Part shown: piece after piece, positions 22,462 through 30,365 of the stretch
How positions within the stretch are numbered: position 1 is the first letter of the stretch
Layout: each line of letters begins with the position of its first letter
DNA from: Pirellula sp.
Lineage (GTDB): Bacteria > Planctomycetota > Planctomycetia > Pirellulales > Pirellulaceae
Direction: 5' to 3'
Assembly: GCA_025459275.1 (NCBI GenBank)
Contig: JALOQW010000004.1
Location: 1 to 32,160, forward strand
DNA length: 32,160 bases
Notes under the pieces: model-generated
What the model saw: only the letters and a program-made list of their open reading frames with translations
What the model was told of the DNA's origin: nothing
The model's database searches: none
Made by a program: the position numbers and the translations under genes

Positions 22462-23285
22462 TTCAGACTTCGGAAGGCGTCGGGCAGTCGTTCGAGAAGA
22501 TCGGTGGGAAGGGTGCTGGGGGTGCCCAGATCTCGATGCGCGATATCCCCTGCGCGACCGTGCAAATAGACCCCCAGGACGGCTGCATCGAACGCGTTGA
22601 GTTTTTGGCAGATCAATCCTGCAAGGATCCCGGTGAGAACGTCGCCACTTCCCCCGACGGCCATGCTTGGATTGCCCGTCGAGTTGACGAACAGACGCGA
22701 ACCGTCGGTGACTAGGGATTGCTGCCCCTTCAAAACGATAATCAGTTGGTTTTGTCGCGCGATTTCGATCGCTCGGTCCCTTTGCAGTTCGCGCTCCGAG
22801 GCAGGGATTCCGGACAACCGCGACCATTCCCCTGGGTGAGGGGTCAAGACTCGGGGGCCATGAGTTCGAATCGTTTGCCAATCGGTCGTGGCCAAGGCAT
22901 TCAGCGCGTCGGCATCCAAGACGGCGGGTCCTTGCCATTCGGCGTACCATTCGCGCACTTTGGCCTGGGTTTCGGCCCTTTGGCCCAATCCGGGTCCAAT
23001 GGCCAGGACATATTTCTGAAGGTTATGAACCGAAAGCGAGAGATCGAGCCCCATGGTCATTGCGCACGGCAGGCTCGCCGCAACGATATCCTGGCAGTCC
23101 GTAGGGGTTGCGATCGTTACCAATCCTGCACCTGCTCGCAAAGCGCCGTGTCCTGCCAAAACGATCGCGCCGGTCATGCCTCGCGAGCCTCCCACCAGCA
23201 AAGCGTGACCGAATAGGCCCTTGTGCGCGTTCTCGGGGCGAGGCGGGAGTCGCGGAATCGTATCCACCAGGTCTACTTCAATCAT
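22458..23285 (-). CDS. nnrD: ADP/ATP-dependent NAD(P)H-hydrate dehydratase
   Basis: A 275-residue cytoplasmic repair enzyme of the ribokinase-like superfamily that dehydrates damaged S-NAD(P)H hydrate. Seen: GHALLVGGSRGMTGAIVLAG (26-45), RAGAGLVTIATP (50-61), LAIGPGLG (94-101), AVLDADALNAL (121-131), TPHPGEWSRL (148-157), IVLKGQQSLVTDG (183-195), GNPSMAVGGSGDVLTGILAG (204-223), with the catalytic Asp in the last motif. It lacks the N-terminal NnrE epimerase domain often fused to it, so the epimerase must be encoded elsewhere. The start lies inside a 16-bp tandem duplication that provides a second, out-of-frame ATGATTGAAGT upstream. It is tail to tail with YggS. Confidence 0.93.
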   Translation of the reverse strand: MIEVDLVDTIPRLPPRPENAHKGLFGHALLVGGSRGMTGAIVLAGHGALRAGAGLVTIATPTDCQDIVAASLPCAMTMGLDLSLSVHNLQKYVLAIGPGLGQRAETQAKVREWYAEWQGPAVLDADALNALATTDWQTIRTHGPRVLTPHPGEWSRLSGIPASERELQRDRAIEIARQNQLIIVLKGQQSLVTDGSRLFVNSTGNPSMAVGGSGDVLTGILAGLICQKLNAFDAAVLGVYLHGRAGDIAHRDLGTPSTLPTDLLERLPDAFRSLN

Positions 23286-23306
23286 CAGTCACTTCAATCA
23301 TCAGCA
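23275..23306. repeat. 16-bp tandem duplication across the nnrD start
   Basis: ACTTCAATCATCAGTC (23275-23290) is followed at once by ACTTCAATCATCAGCA (23291-23306), 14 of 16 bases identical. On the minus strand each copy gives ATGATTGAAGT. Because 16 is not a multiple of three, the upstream copy starts a 7-codon reading frame that ends (TGA, 23280-23278) just inside nnrD. Confidence 0.8.
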
Positions 23307-23429
23307 GTTCCTAACACAGCAGGAATCCAAAACCGGCGACCTTCATGGTACCATACGCCACGTGGAGGTCGTGATGATGCCAAGGGGCGTACCAAGAATG
23401 TGCGCCTGAACGGCAGCCGTTCTCGGCCG

Positions 23430-25073
23430 ATGAGTCGAGGCCAAAAACGCCTTTACAAAGGACAAGTTTCGCTCAACAACCTCCGTCCGATCCGATCATT
23501 CGTCCATTCCGACCATTCCTCCAATCCGACCATTATCGTGACCAAAGGTAAAGTCGTCCTCGTCGCTATCGTATGGCTCCTCCTCTTCGGGATCGGAGTT
23601 GCGGTTTGGCGTTTGGTGATTTTCCCTGCCCGGACCCAGCAGCAGGAGGAGCAAGCCAAGGAGCAGGTGGCTCGGGATGTTGCCAAGACATCAGGCACCA
23701 GTCGCTATTTGCACGAGCTTCAGCTTGGGCTGGACAGCTTTTCGGGTTACGCCGTCTTGCGGAGCGAGGAGTTTCGCAAGCAGCTTGCTGATCGTGGGAT
23801 TCGGATCAAGAACATCGATGACGGAGCGAACTATGCCAAGCGCGCTGCAGACCTGGAGCAAGGATCGTTGCAGTTCGCAGCCTTTCCCATCGATGCCCTC
23901 TTGAAGACCTTTTCCAAGATGGATTATCCCGCAGCCACCATCGTTGCCATCATCGACGAAACGCGAGGCGCGGACGCCATGGTGGCTTACAAGAGCAAGT
24001 TTCCCGACGTCGATCGATTGAATCAACCGGACGTGCGATTTGTTTTGGTCGGTGATTCGCCGAGCGAGACTTTGGCGCGCGTGGTGATGCAGGACTTCGA
24101 TTTGGATCGGCTCGGTGCGAACTCCATCGAAACGATGCATTCCCCTGAAGAGTTGATGGCTCGATATCGCGCGGCGGCTCCTACGACCAACGATGTCTAT
24201 GTCACTTGGGAGCCTTACGTAAGCCAGATACTAGGCAATGATCAGTTGCATGTGCTGGTCGACAGCTCGCGATTCACTGGATACATCGTCGATAGCTTAG
24301 TTGTGAGTCGGGATTATTTGCTCAAAAATGGGCCGGTCGTCGAATCGGTGCTCGAAGCCTACTTCACTGCTCTGTACGCTTACCGGGATGACCAGGCCCT
24401 GATTCAATTGCTCTTACAGGATGCCAAGCAAACCAAGCAGGAACTGACGCAGGAGCAAGCCCAACGATTGGTTGCAGGGATTCAGTGGAAGAACACCCAA
24501 GAGAACTTTGCCCATTTCGGCAAACGAGCCGGGGCTGTGGTTCATATCGAAGATATGTTGACTCGGATTGCCGGGGTCTTGTCCAAGTCAGGATCGATCT
24601 CGGAAAGCAGCGTCAATGAGAAGTTCAACCGTTACTTTTTCGATCGGCCGATCGAAAATCTTCAGTCTCGCAATTTCCATCCCGGGTTGGCTTCCGAAGC
24701 GGTGCGAGTAGAAGCAAAGCTGAAGGCCTTGAGCGACGCAGAATGGGATCGTTTGGTCACGGTAGGAACGTTGAGTGTTCCGGAATTGGTCTTCCTACGA
24801 GGCAGCTCGAATTTGTCGGATCAAAGCAAACGGACGTTAGACGATTTGTTTCAGAAGTTGCAAGCATGGCCGCAATACTATTTGATCATTCGGGGCAACG
24901 CGTCGCAGGCGGGTGACATGCAAGCCAATATCCAACTTGCAGAACAACGTGGACAAGCGGCACTGAAGTATCTGCTATCGTTGGGGATACCATCGGAACG
25001 CATGCGCGTGGTCACCGGAGAGATCACGGGGCAGACGCGAGTGACTTTTGTCGTAGGACAAATGCCGTTTTGA
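23430..25073 (+). CDS. Inner-membrane periplasmic-binding protein fused to OmpA-like domain
   Basis: A 547-residue protein from ATG 23430; the frame opens at 23223 but that part lies over the start of nnrD and looks non-coding. A basic N-terminus leads into one membrane helix at about 43-65 (VVLVAIVWLLLFGIGVAVWRLVIF). A periplasmic-binding domain of NitT/TauT or phosphate-binding type follows (about 95-330: SGYAVLRSEEF, QFAAFPIDALLKTF, VYVTWEPYVSQIL, YIVDSLVVSRDYLL). A helical linker and an OmpA-like C-terminus complete it (about 435-545: VFLRGSSNLSDQSKRTL, YLIIRGNASQ, LAEQRGQAALKYLLSLGI). The OmpA Arg is kept, but the usual Asp of GHTD is replaced (GNAS). It heads a five-gene run with a PspA-like protein and a permease. 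A role anchoring substrate sensing to peptidoglycan is inference. Confidence 0.78.
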   Translation: MSRGQKRLYKGQVSLNNLRPIRSFVHSDHSSNPTIIVTKGKVVLVAIVWLLLFGIGVAVWRLVIFPARTQQQEEQAKEQVARDVAKTSGTSRYLHELQLGLDSFSGYAVLRSEEFRKQLADRGIRIKNIDDGANYAKRAADLEQGSLQFAAFPIDALLKTFSKMDYPAATIVAIIDETRGADAMVAYKSKFPDVDRLNQPDVRFVLVGDSPSETLARVVMQDFDLDRLGANSIETMHSPEELMARYRAAAPTTNDVYVTWEPYVSQILGNDQLHVLVDSSRFTGYIVDSLVVSRDYLLKNGPVVESVLEAYFTALYAYRDDQALIQLLLQDAKQTKQELTQEQAQRLVAGIQWKNTQENFAHFGKRAGAVVHIEDMLTRIAGVLSKSGSISESSVNEKFNRYFFDRPIENLQSRNFHPGLASEAVRVEAKLKALSDAEWDRLVTVGTLSVPELVFLRGSSNLSDQSKRTLDDLFQKLQAWPQYYLIIRGNASQAGDMQANIQLAEQRGQAALKYLLSLGIPSERMRVVTGEITGQTRVTFVVGQMPF

Positions 25074-25103
25074 ACATTTTCGATTGTTACGGGACCCACT
25101 GCA

Positions 25104-25829
25104 TTGGACGATCTGCGCAAGCGAATCATGAACGAGTTGTTCGTTGCCCCTTCGGTCGTTCTTCCGATCGTAGGCGGTGCCACGGCATGGCTCATGTCTT
25201 GGGCGGTCGGTGGCATCGGTTGGCTGAACGCGGCTGGATTAGTCGGCGTGTTGGCAGGGATCGGATGGTTTGCGACTCGATTCATTTTCCAACTCGACTC
25301 CATCACGGAGAAAGCCATGCGCGATCAAGTGATGGAGCAGATTCGACAGGAAGAACAGCGACTCGACCAATTGGCTGTGCGACTTCGTGCCGATCGCGAT
25401 CCGAGAACGGAAGATTATTTGATGCTGCTCCGAACCAATCGGGCCGAGATCGAGCGGGTCGCGCAAACCCCAGGAATCCAGCTTCGCAGCATGGAGATTG
25501 TCAAACAGGCGAGACAGCTGTTTTGGGCCGCCATCGAACAACTCGAACAATCCTTGAAGATGTACGACTTGGCCCAGCAAGTGTCTGGTCCTGCACGGCG
25601 CGAGGCTTTAGAACAACGAGAGCGTTTTTTGATGGAAGCCTATGAAAGCACCGAGCACTTGCGAGAAGCCGTTGCCACATTTCGTGGTTTCGTCGACAAG
25701 AACCAGGAACGGGACATGGACACCCTACAGCGGGACCTCGCGGCATCCATAGAGGCTGCCAAGCGTTCCGAGGAAAGGATGAAAGAGCTGGAAAGCTCTC
25801 CTGATTACGAATCGTTTCTCAAAGATTGA
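25104..25829 (+). CDS. Membrane-anchored coiled-coil protein
   Basis: A 241-residue protein with two adjoining membrane helices (about 14-31, APSVVLPIVGGATAWLMSW, and 36-57, GGIGWLNAAGLVGVLAGIGWFATRF), then about 180 residues of charged helix. The heptad-like stretches are AMRDQVMEQIRQEEQRLDQL, EIERVAQTPGIQL and TLQRDLAASIEAAKRSEERM, likely coiled coil on the cytoplasmic side. I do not recognise the family. It starts 30 bp after the OmpA-fusion gene, in the same frame after its stop, either at TTG 25104 or ATG 25128. It is followed 52 bp later by a PspA-like gene, itself a coiled-coil membrane binder, so interaction between the two is an attractive guess. Confidence 0.7.
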   Translation: MDDLRKRIMNELFVAPSVVLPIVGGATAWLMSWAVGGIGWLNAAGLVGVLAGIGWFATRFIFQLDSITEKAMRDQVMEQIRQEEQRLDQLAVRLRADRDPRTEDYLMLLRTNRAEIERVAQTPGIQLRSMEIVKQARQLFWAAIEQLEQSLKMYDLAQQVSGPARREALEQRERFLMEAYESTEHLREAVATFRGFVDKNQERDMDTLQRDLAASIEAAKRSEERMKELESSPDYESFLKD

Positions 25830-25881
25830 TTAGAGTCGAACTGTTACCTTGTTTTGAAATAACCGAGAGGAGTTCCTTTTC

Positions 25882-26691
25882 ATGTTCAATGCGTTAGGCC
25901 GTTTTTTTCGTGCAATCAAATACTTGTTTACCGGCAAGATTGACGCGGCTGCCGATGCGCTCAGCGCCAACCCAACGGTCATCTCTGCGAACTATGACCG
26001 CATCATTCAGGAAAAGAAATCGCGGCTGAATCAATACAAAGACGCCATCAGCGCCATGATCGCGCAGGAAGAGAGCAAAAAAGCCAAACTCCGATCGATC
26101 ACCGAAGAGGTGGAGAAGCTTGAGAAACTGAAGTCCGGTGCAGCAGCCCGAGCCAAACAGCTGGTCGATAAATACAACGGTGATGTCGTCGCGGTAAAGA
26201 ATGACCCCGAATACGCCAAGTGCCAATCCGCCTTCAAGGATTTTTCGAGCACGCTGGCCGAAAAACAGCAACGTGCTACCGAGCTCGAGGATGATCTCAA
26301 GCAATTGGTCCAAAACGTCAATGGTCACAAGAACCAAATCCAAACCTTGATGCGCGAACTGGAGAAGATCAAAGAAGAAAAGCACGATGCCGTCGCCGAT
26401 GTACTCTCCGCAACCGAAGAGAAACAAATCGCCGATATGGTCAATGGAATCTCCAATGACAAGACCTCAGAAGAATTGCAACGACTGCGAGACCTGCGGC
26501 AGAAAGCATCGGCGAACGCACGTGTTTCTCGAGAATTGGCGGGTATGGATTCGAAACGCGCTGAATCGGAGTTTCTTGAGTACGCACAAAAAACGGCAGC
26601 CGATGATGAGTTCGATGCTCTCATTGGCTTGACGCAAGAGAAGAAATCAAGCGAACCCTCGGTGGCCGATGCCAAGATTCCAGAAGCTTGA
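25882..26691 (+). CDS. PspA/IM30-like coiled-coil protein
   Basis: A 269-residue soluble protein. The N-terminus MFNALGRFFRAIKYLF is an amphipathic helix, followed by DAAADALSANPTVISANYDRII and a long coiled coil (about 45-175, with ISAMIAQEESKKAKLRSI, VEKLEKLKSGAAARAKQLVD and TLAEKQQRATELEDDLKQL). A shorter helical tail (about 190-255) ends in EFDALIGLTQEKK. The layout matches PspA/IM30 (ESCRT-III-like) proteins, which coat and repair inner membranes under stress. It is less conserved than canonical PspA, so I call it PspA-like. A good ribosome-binding site (AGAGGAG, 25866-25872) lies 9 bases before the ATG. It lies inside the binding-protein/permease operon, which is unusual for PspA. Confidence 0.75.
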   Translation: MFNALGRFFRAIKYLFTGKIDAAADALSANPTVISANYDRIIQEKKSRLNQYKDAISAMIAQEESKKAKLRSITEEVEKLEKLKSGAAARAKQLVDKYNGDVVAVKNDPEYAKCQSAFKDFSSTLAEKQQRATELEDDLKQLVQNVNGHKNQIQTLMRELEKIKEEKHDAVADVLSATEEKQIADMVNGISNDKTSEELQRLRDLRQKASANARVSRELAGMDSKRAESEFLEYAQKTAADDEFDALIGLTQEKKSSEPSVADAKIPEA

Positions 26692-26745
26692 ACCCCGCAA
26701 TCGTAAGACCCGTTCGATCCCCTTTTTGAAGTGAGGACATTCGTT

Positions 26746-27888
26746 ATGAAAAGCCATCGTATGTTGAGGTTGTGTGTCGCGAGCTGGCTCGCCATCGGTC
26801 TCGGGTTGTGCGGCTGCACGGACAGCAAACCAACCGCGACTCCAGGAGGGGCAAACGCCTCCCCTTCAAAGACCGCAGCTGGTGGTGCCAGCTCGGGTTC
26901 ATCTGCTCCCGCCAAATTCACGTTGGCATGGAGCGAATATCCGTCATGGAGCATTTTCGGAGTCGCCGACGAAGTGGGATTGATCGACGGCAAAGCCGGC
27001 GCGCAAGGCTCGATCGAGAAGAAGTACAACGTCGACATCGAGCTGCTGCTCGCCAGTTACGACCAATGCATCACCCTGTACGGCAACTCGCAAGCCGATG
27101 CCGTCTGCATCACCAACATCGACATCCTCGGGGCTGCCGGCTCCCGCAACTCCGTCGCCATCATGCCTACCTCGACCAGCGCCGGAGCGGATGCCTGCAT
27201 CACGGCAGGGATTGATTCGATCGAGGGACTGCAAGGGAAAATCACTCGAGGACTCGAGAAGAGTGTTTCTCAGTATTGCTTCGATCGATGCCTCGAGAAA
27301 CTCGGAAAGAAGACCGCTGATTTCCCCTTCAGCCAGATGGATCCGGAACAAGCTGCCCAAGCCTTCCAGGGCAAGGACCCCGATGTACCCTCCATCATGG
27401 TATGGAACCCGTTCGTGATGCAATCGCTGCGCAGCCGAAGCGATGCCAAGGTCCTCTTCAGTTCGGAATCGATCCCCGAGGAAATCATCGACATGGTCGT
27501 GGTTGGCAAAGATTCGCTCGACAAGGCTGGCGGCAAGGAGTTCGCCATGGCGGTGTTGGAAACCTTCTATGCCATGAACCAGCGCATGTCGGATCCCAAG
27601 ACGTCCGATGCGACGTTGATCGGCATCGGAGCACGCTTCGCCAAATTGGAACTCGACGACATGAAAACCATCGTCAAGCAAACGCGATTCTATTCCGATC
27701 CCAACGATGCAGTACGGCTCTTTTCCAGCGATGCCTTTCAAAAGGAGACGATGCCCATCGTCAGCAAGTTCTGCGTGACTTACGGCATGACACCTCAGCC
27801 GATTGCTTTGTCATTCGGCACAGGCCAAGGGGTCATGGACTTCGATACGTCCTATCTCAAGTCGTACGTCGAAGCCCAAAAGAAGTAA
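26746..27888 (+). CDS. ABC-type substrate-binding lipoprotein (NitT/TauT-like, urea-carboxylase-region type)
   Basis: A 380-residue lipoprotein. I choose the ATG at 26746 because GAGGA (26733-26737) is 8 bases ahead, and the signal peptide runs to a lipobox LCGC (C24). After a Ser/Gly/Ala linker comes FTLAWSEYPSWSIFGVADEVG (about 56-76), then LLASYDQCITLYGNSQADAV, ITNIDILGAAGSRNSVAI and IMVWNPFVMQSL. It resembles NitT/TauT-family binding proteins, in particular the set described near urea carboxylase genes, with the aromatic-rich start and TNIDIL; substrate remains open. It is followed 3 bp later by the permease gene. WNPFVMQSL...EEIIDMVVVGKDSL parallels WEPYVSQIL...GYIVDSLVVSRDYL of the first gene, so both binding domains are related. 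Confidence 0.85.
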   Translation: MKSHRMLRLCVASWLAIGLGLCGCTDSKPTATPGGANASPSKTAAGGASSGSSAPAKFTLAWSEYPSWSIFGVADEVGLIDGKAGAQGSIEKKYNVDIELLLASYDQCITLYGNSQADAVCITNIDILGAAGSRNSVAIMPTSTSAGADACITAGIDSIEGLQGKITRGLEKSVSQYCFDRCLEKLGKKTADFPFSQMDPEQAAQAFQGKDPDVPSIMVWNPFVMQSLRSRSDAKVLFSSESIPEEIIDMVVVGKDSLDKAGGKEFAMAVLETFYAMNQRMSDPKTSDATLIGIGARFAKLELDDMKTIVKQTRFYSDPNDAVRLFSSDAFQKETMPIVSKFCVTYGMTPQPIALSFGTGQGVMDFDTSYLKSYVEAQKK

Positions 27889-27891
27889 CCC

Positions 27892-28707
27892 ATGATACGA
27901 CGCGATCTGCCCAAATGGTTGTTTGTCGCTATGGCGGTCGGTGGCGTCATCGTGCTGCTGATCGCCTATGAATGGCTGTCGCTTCGACAGACTGCGATCA
28001 ATCCCAAGCAGACCACGATCCCTTCGTTCGCCAAGCTGGCAGAAGGAGTGCAACGCGTCTTCCAAGTCCAAGGCACGGCAGAGAATCCCAAACCTCCGAT
28101 GTTCTGGAACGATATCGGAGCTACCCTCTGGCGTTTGGCGATGGGGCTCGGCATCGGCATTCTGGCGTCGGTCCTTGTGGGAGTCCTGATGGGAGCCTAC
28201 CGATGGATCGAGGCCCCCTTGAGCCCAGTGATCATGTTTATGTCCAAGGTTCCCCCAACCGCGATCATGCCACTCTACTTTGCGGTCGCCGGAATCGGAT
28301 TCCGAATGTACGTGCTGATGGTGGCGTTGGGAGTCTTCTTTTCGATGGCGCAAGCCATTTTTCAGGCCGTCCGTGATAACGTCACCGATGAGGCTATCAG
28401 CAAGGCTTATACCCTTGGGGCGTCAGAGATCGAAGTCATCTATGAGGTCATCTGGAAGCAGATCCTCCCCAACTTTTTGGACTGCATTCGCTCCCAGATT
28501 GGTCCGGCCATGATCTACTTGCTCGCCGCGGAGTATTCGATGGGGGAGCCGGGGGTCGGATGTCAAATCCGAATGCAGTACAAGCTCCTGAACTTCAACG
28601 TCATCTTCGTTTACCTGTTCGTCCTAGGCATTCTCGGCCTGGTGGCTGAGTTTGGGCTCGTATGGCTCCGAAAGTGGCTTTGCCCCTGGTTCCAAGAAGG
28701 GCGGTAA
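27892..28707 (+). CDS. ABC transporter permease (BPD_transp_1, NitT/TauT-type)
   Basis: A 271-residue permease with about six membrane helices: 10-27 (LFVAMAVGGVIVLLIAYE), 80-102, 112-132, 139-160, and a pair near the C-terminus (205-222; 242-262). The EAA loop that docks on the ATPase is present as EAISKAYTLGASEIEVIYEV followed by IWKQILPNFLDCI (E167, A168, G176, L192, P193). Length and shape match SsuC/TauC-type permeases. It begins 3 bp after the lipoprotein stop. No ABC ATPase gene follows; the 436-bp gap after it is non-coding, so the ATPase must be elsewhere or shared. Confidence 0.9.
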   Translation: MIRRDLPKWLFVAMAVGGVIVLLIAYEWLSLRQTAINPKQTTIPSFAKLAEGVQRVFQVQGTAENPKPPMFWNDIGATLWRLAMGLGIGILASVLVGVLMGAYRWIEAPLSPVIMFMSKVPPTAIMPLYFAVAGIGFRMYVLMVALGVFFSMAQAIFQAVRDNVTDEAISKAYTLGASEIEVIYEVIWKQILPNFLDCIRSQIGPAMIYLLAAEYSMGEPGVGCQIRMQYKLLNFNVIFVYLFVLGILGLVAEFGLVWLRKWLCPWFQEGR

Positions 28708-28923
28708 GCGCAACCGTATTGCATCTATGGGGATAACCGAGGCCGTTACGAACGCGGATTTGGAATTTTGAAATTTTTTTTGGCCGATCGCTGCAGGAGG
28801 GGGGAGGTTCTTGGCGGCGTCAAACTCCAAGATCCCCAGCGTTATCGGAACTTCACTCGGACTTCAAGCCTAAAAATGGACGGTTTTGGGTTGCGAAGCA
28901 TAAAGATTTGATCAAGAAAATGG

Positions 28924-28952
28924 TTGACAAAGCCACCTCTAAAGTCTTTGAT
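28924..28952 (+). promoter_or_regulatory. Promoter of the DUF1559 gene, overlapped by a dyad
   Basis: TTGACA (28924-28929), 17 bp, TTTGAT (28947-28952) is a good sigma-70-type pair, with a perfect -35. CCACCT (28933-28938) and AGGTGG (28955-28960) form an inverted repeat bracketing the spacer and -10, placed as an operator would be. Confidence 0.6.
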
Positions 28953-29002
28953 ATAGGTGGTTTGGTTACGCACCCACCACACACCCCCGCGCAAAGTCAT
29001 CC

Positions 29003-29032
29003 GCCGCGATGCTTTGTTGCAGGCGTTGCGGC
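29003..29032 (+). promoter_or_regulatory. Leader hairpin of the DUF1559 mRNA
   Basis: GCCGCGATGC (29003-29012) and GCGTTGCGGC (29023-29032) pair over 10 bp in RNA with two G-U pairs and a 10-nt loop. It lies about 110 bases ahead of the ATG at 29144 and after the promoter, so it would be transcribed. Confidence 0.45.
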
Positions 29033-29143
29033 AGATAGTGAGACAGCGATTTACCTTCCCTAAATATGGTCTCACAACAGATTTTTGCCCCTGAAGAGGG
29101 GAATACGTTTTTTTCCTTTTTATTCTGTCGAAGGGTTTTTGTT

Positions 29144-30331
29144 ATGTCGAAGAGTCTTCTTGCTCGACGAGGGGGTTTTACCCTGGTTGAGCTCCTGGTG
29201 GTTATCGCCATCATCGGCATCCTGGTAGGACTTCTCCTGCCAGCAGTTCAGTCGGCGCGGGAAGCTGCCCGCCGCATGACTTGTTCCAAAAATGTCCGTG
29301 AAGTCGGATTGGCTGCTCTTAATTTTGAGAGCGCTTACAAGCGTTTGCCTCCTGGGGTGATGTTCCCAGACCGTTACGCAGGTGGATTCATCAACCAGAC
29401 GCCAGACCCGCTGGGCTATCAACCCAATGCCCACAATGGTGTTGGTCACCTGACGCATTTGCTTCCTTATTTGGAACTGAACGCAATTTACCGGGTGATC
29501 GAAGCCAATCTGAACTTGAATCCAGACATTAGCGGCTGGGACCTGTCAGCTGGTTTGCCTGGCACGCCCTTTCCTTCGGGATCGGATCAGCAGGTGAGAA
29601 ACATCTATTGGTGGGGTAATGGCCCTGTGTGGACCGCAGCCCAAAATTCGCTCCCGATTTTGCTTTGCCCATCGGATATTGCGGATCAAGGGTTGTACAC
29701 CTCGTACATCCATCAAAGCGGTGCAACCAGCGCCATTACGGCGAACGCAGTGCACTATCTGTACGCGGTCAGTCCGTTCAGCGCTGATTTCCACCGAACG
29801 GTCGGTAAGACCAATTACATGGGTAACCAGGGTCGTTCGGGTCGCACGGGGAGCACCTTCCTCGATCCGCCTGCACCTACGGGCGCCAACTTGGGTGCCA
29901 CCGCTGGCTTGACTGTTGACGATCTTCAAGGACCTTTCACCATCCGTAGCAAGACTCGATTGCGAGATTTCACGGACGGAGCGTCCAACACGTTCTTCTT
30001 TGGTGAAGTTACTGGTCAGTGGCGGAACCCTGCGACGAACACGGGACGAACAGGTTCGTGGTGGTGGTTGCCGGCGACGGGACAGTTGACCCGATTCATG
30101 ATTCCAAATCCAGCCATTGCGAATAACCCGAACGATCCGGTTTTCAACAATGGAGGATTTGCTGCGACTCAGTACGGTAATCCAAGAAAGTTCCACAGCT
30201 TGCACGGGTCTGGATTGCACATGTCGTTCGCCGACAACTCGGTGCGACTCGTACCCTTCTCTATGGAATCACGGTTGTGGTTTGTTCTCGGTGGTATGCG
30301 TGACGGTCAAATCGCTACACTTGAGGAGTAA
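29144..30331 (+). CDS. DUF1559 protein with prepilin-type N-terminus
   Basis: A 395-residue protein from ATG 29144; the frame upstream (from 29066) is likely non-coding. [22 protein letters not shown] (9-30) is a type IV prepilin-type cleavage and transmembrane segment, with cleavage expected after the second Gly (GG-FTLVE). [20 protein letters not shown] and the rest form the DUF1559 body. The C-terminal [22 protein letters not shown] block is the usual family end. DUF1559 proteins are hugely expanded in planctomycetes; they are probably pseudopilin-like, exported and surface-related, but no specific job is known. AAGGG (29131-29135) is a weak ribosome-binding site. It is followed 34 bp later by a small lipoprotein gene, a common pair. 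Confidence 0.93.
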   Translation: MSKSLLARRGGFTLVELLVVIAIIGILVGLLLPAVQSAREAARRMTCSKNVREVGLAALNFESAYKRLPPGVMFPDRYAGGFINQTPDPLGYQPNAHNGVGHLTHLLPYLELNAIYRVIEANLNLNPDISGWDLSAGLPGTPFPSGSDQQVRNIYWWGNGPVWTAAQNSLPILLCPSDIADQGLYTSYIHQSGATSAITANAVHYLYAVSPFSADFHRTVGKTNYMGNQGRSGRTGSTFLDPPAPTGANLGATAGLTVDDLQGPFTIRSKTRLRDFTDGASNTFFFGEVTGQWRNPATNTGRTGSWWWLPATGQLTRFMIPNPAIANNPNDPVFNNGGFAATQYGNPRKFHSLHGSGLHMSFADNSVRLVPFSMESRLWFVLGGMRDGQIATLEE

Positions 30332-30365
30332 AGGATAATCGAATTTGGAAATTCCAGGAGTATTT

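Larger units (their letters stand above)
28708..29143. other. Non-coding region between permease and DUF1559 gene
   Basis: This 436-bp stretch holds no gene I can support. It has a weak stem (CCGTT-ACG-AACG-C-GG, 28743-28757) followed after some 16 bases by an 8-T run (28774-28781), perhaps the end of the five-gene transcript. It also contains a sigma-70-like promoter with a dyad (28924-28960) and a stable leader hairpin (29003-29032). No ABC ATPase fragment is visible. Confidence 0.55.

Noticed and set aside
23223-23429. N-terminal extension of the OmpA-fusion protein
   Set aside because: It overlaps the nnrD start on the opposite strand and encodes a low-complexity Arg/Ser/His-rich stretch; ATG 23430 places the membrane helix sensibly.
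28743-28781. Stem plus T-run after the permease as a classical terminator
   Set aside because: The stem is short and bulged and the T-run lies some 16 bases away, so it is only mentioned as a weak possibility.
29066-29143. Extended N-terminus of the DUF1559 protein
   Set aside because: Prepilin-type segments normally begin within about 10-15 residues of the start; ATG 29144 satisfies this.
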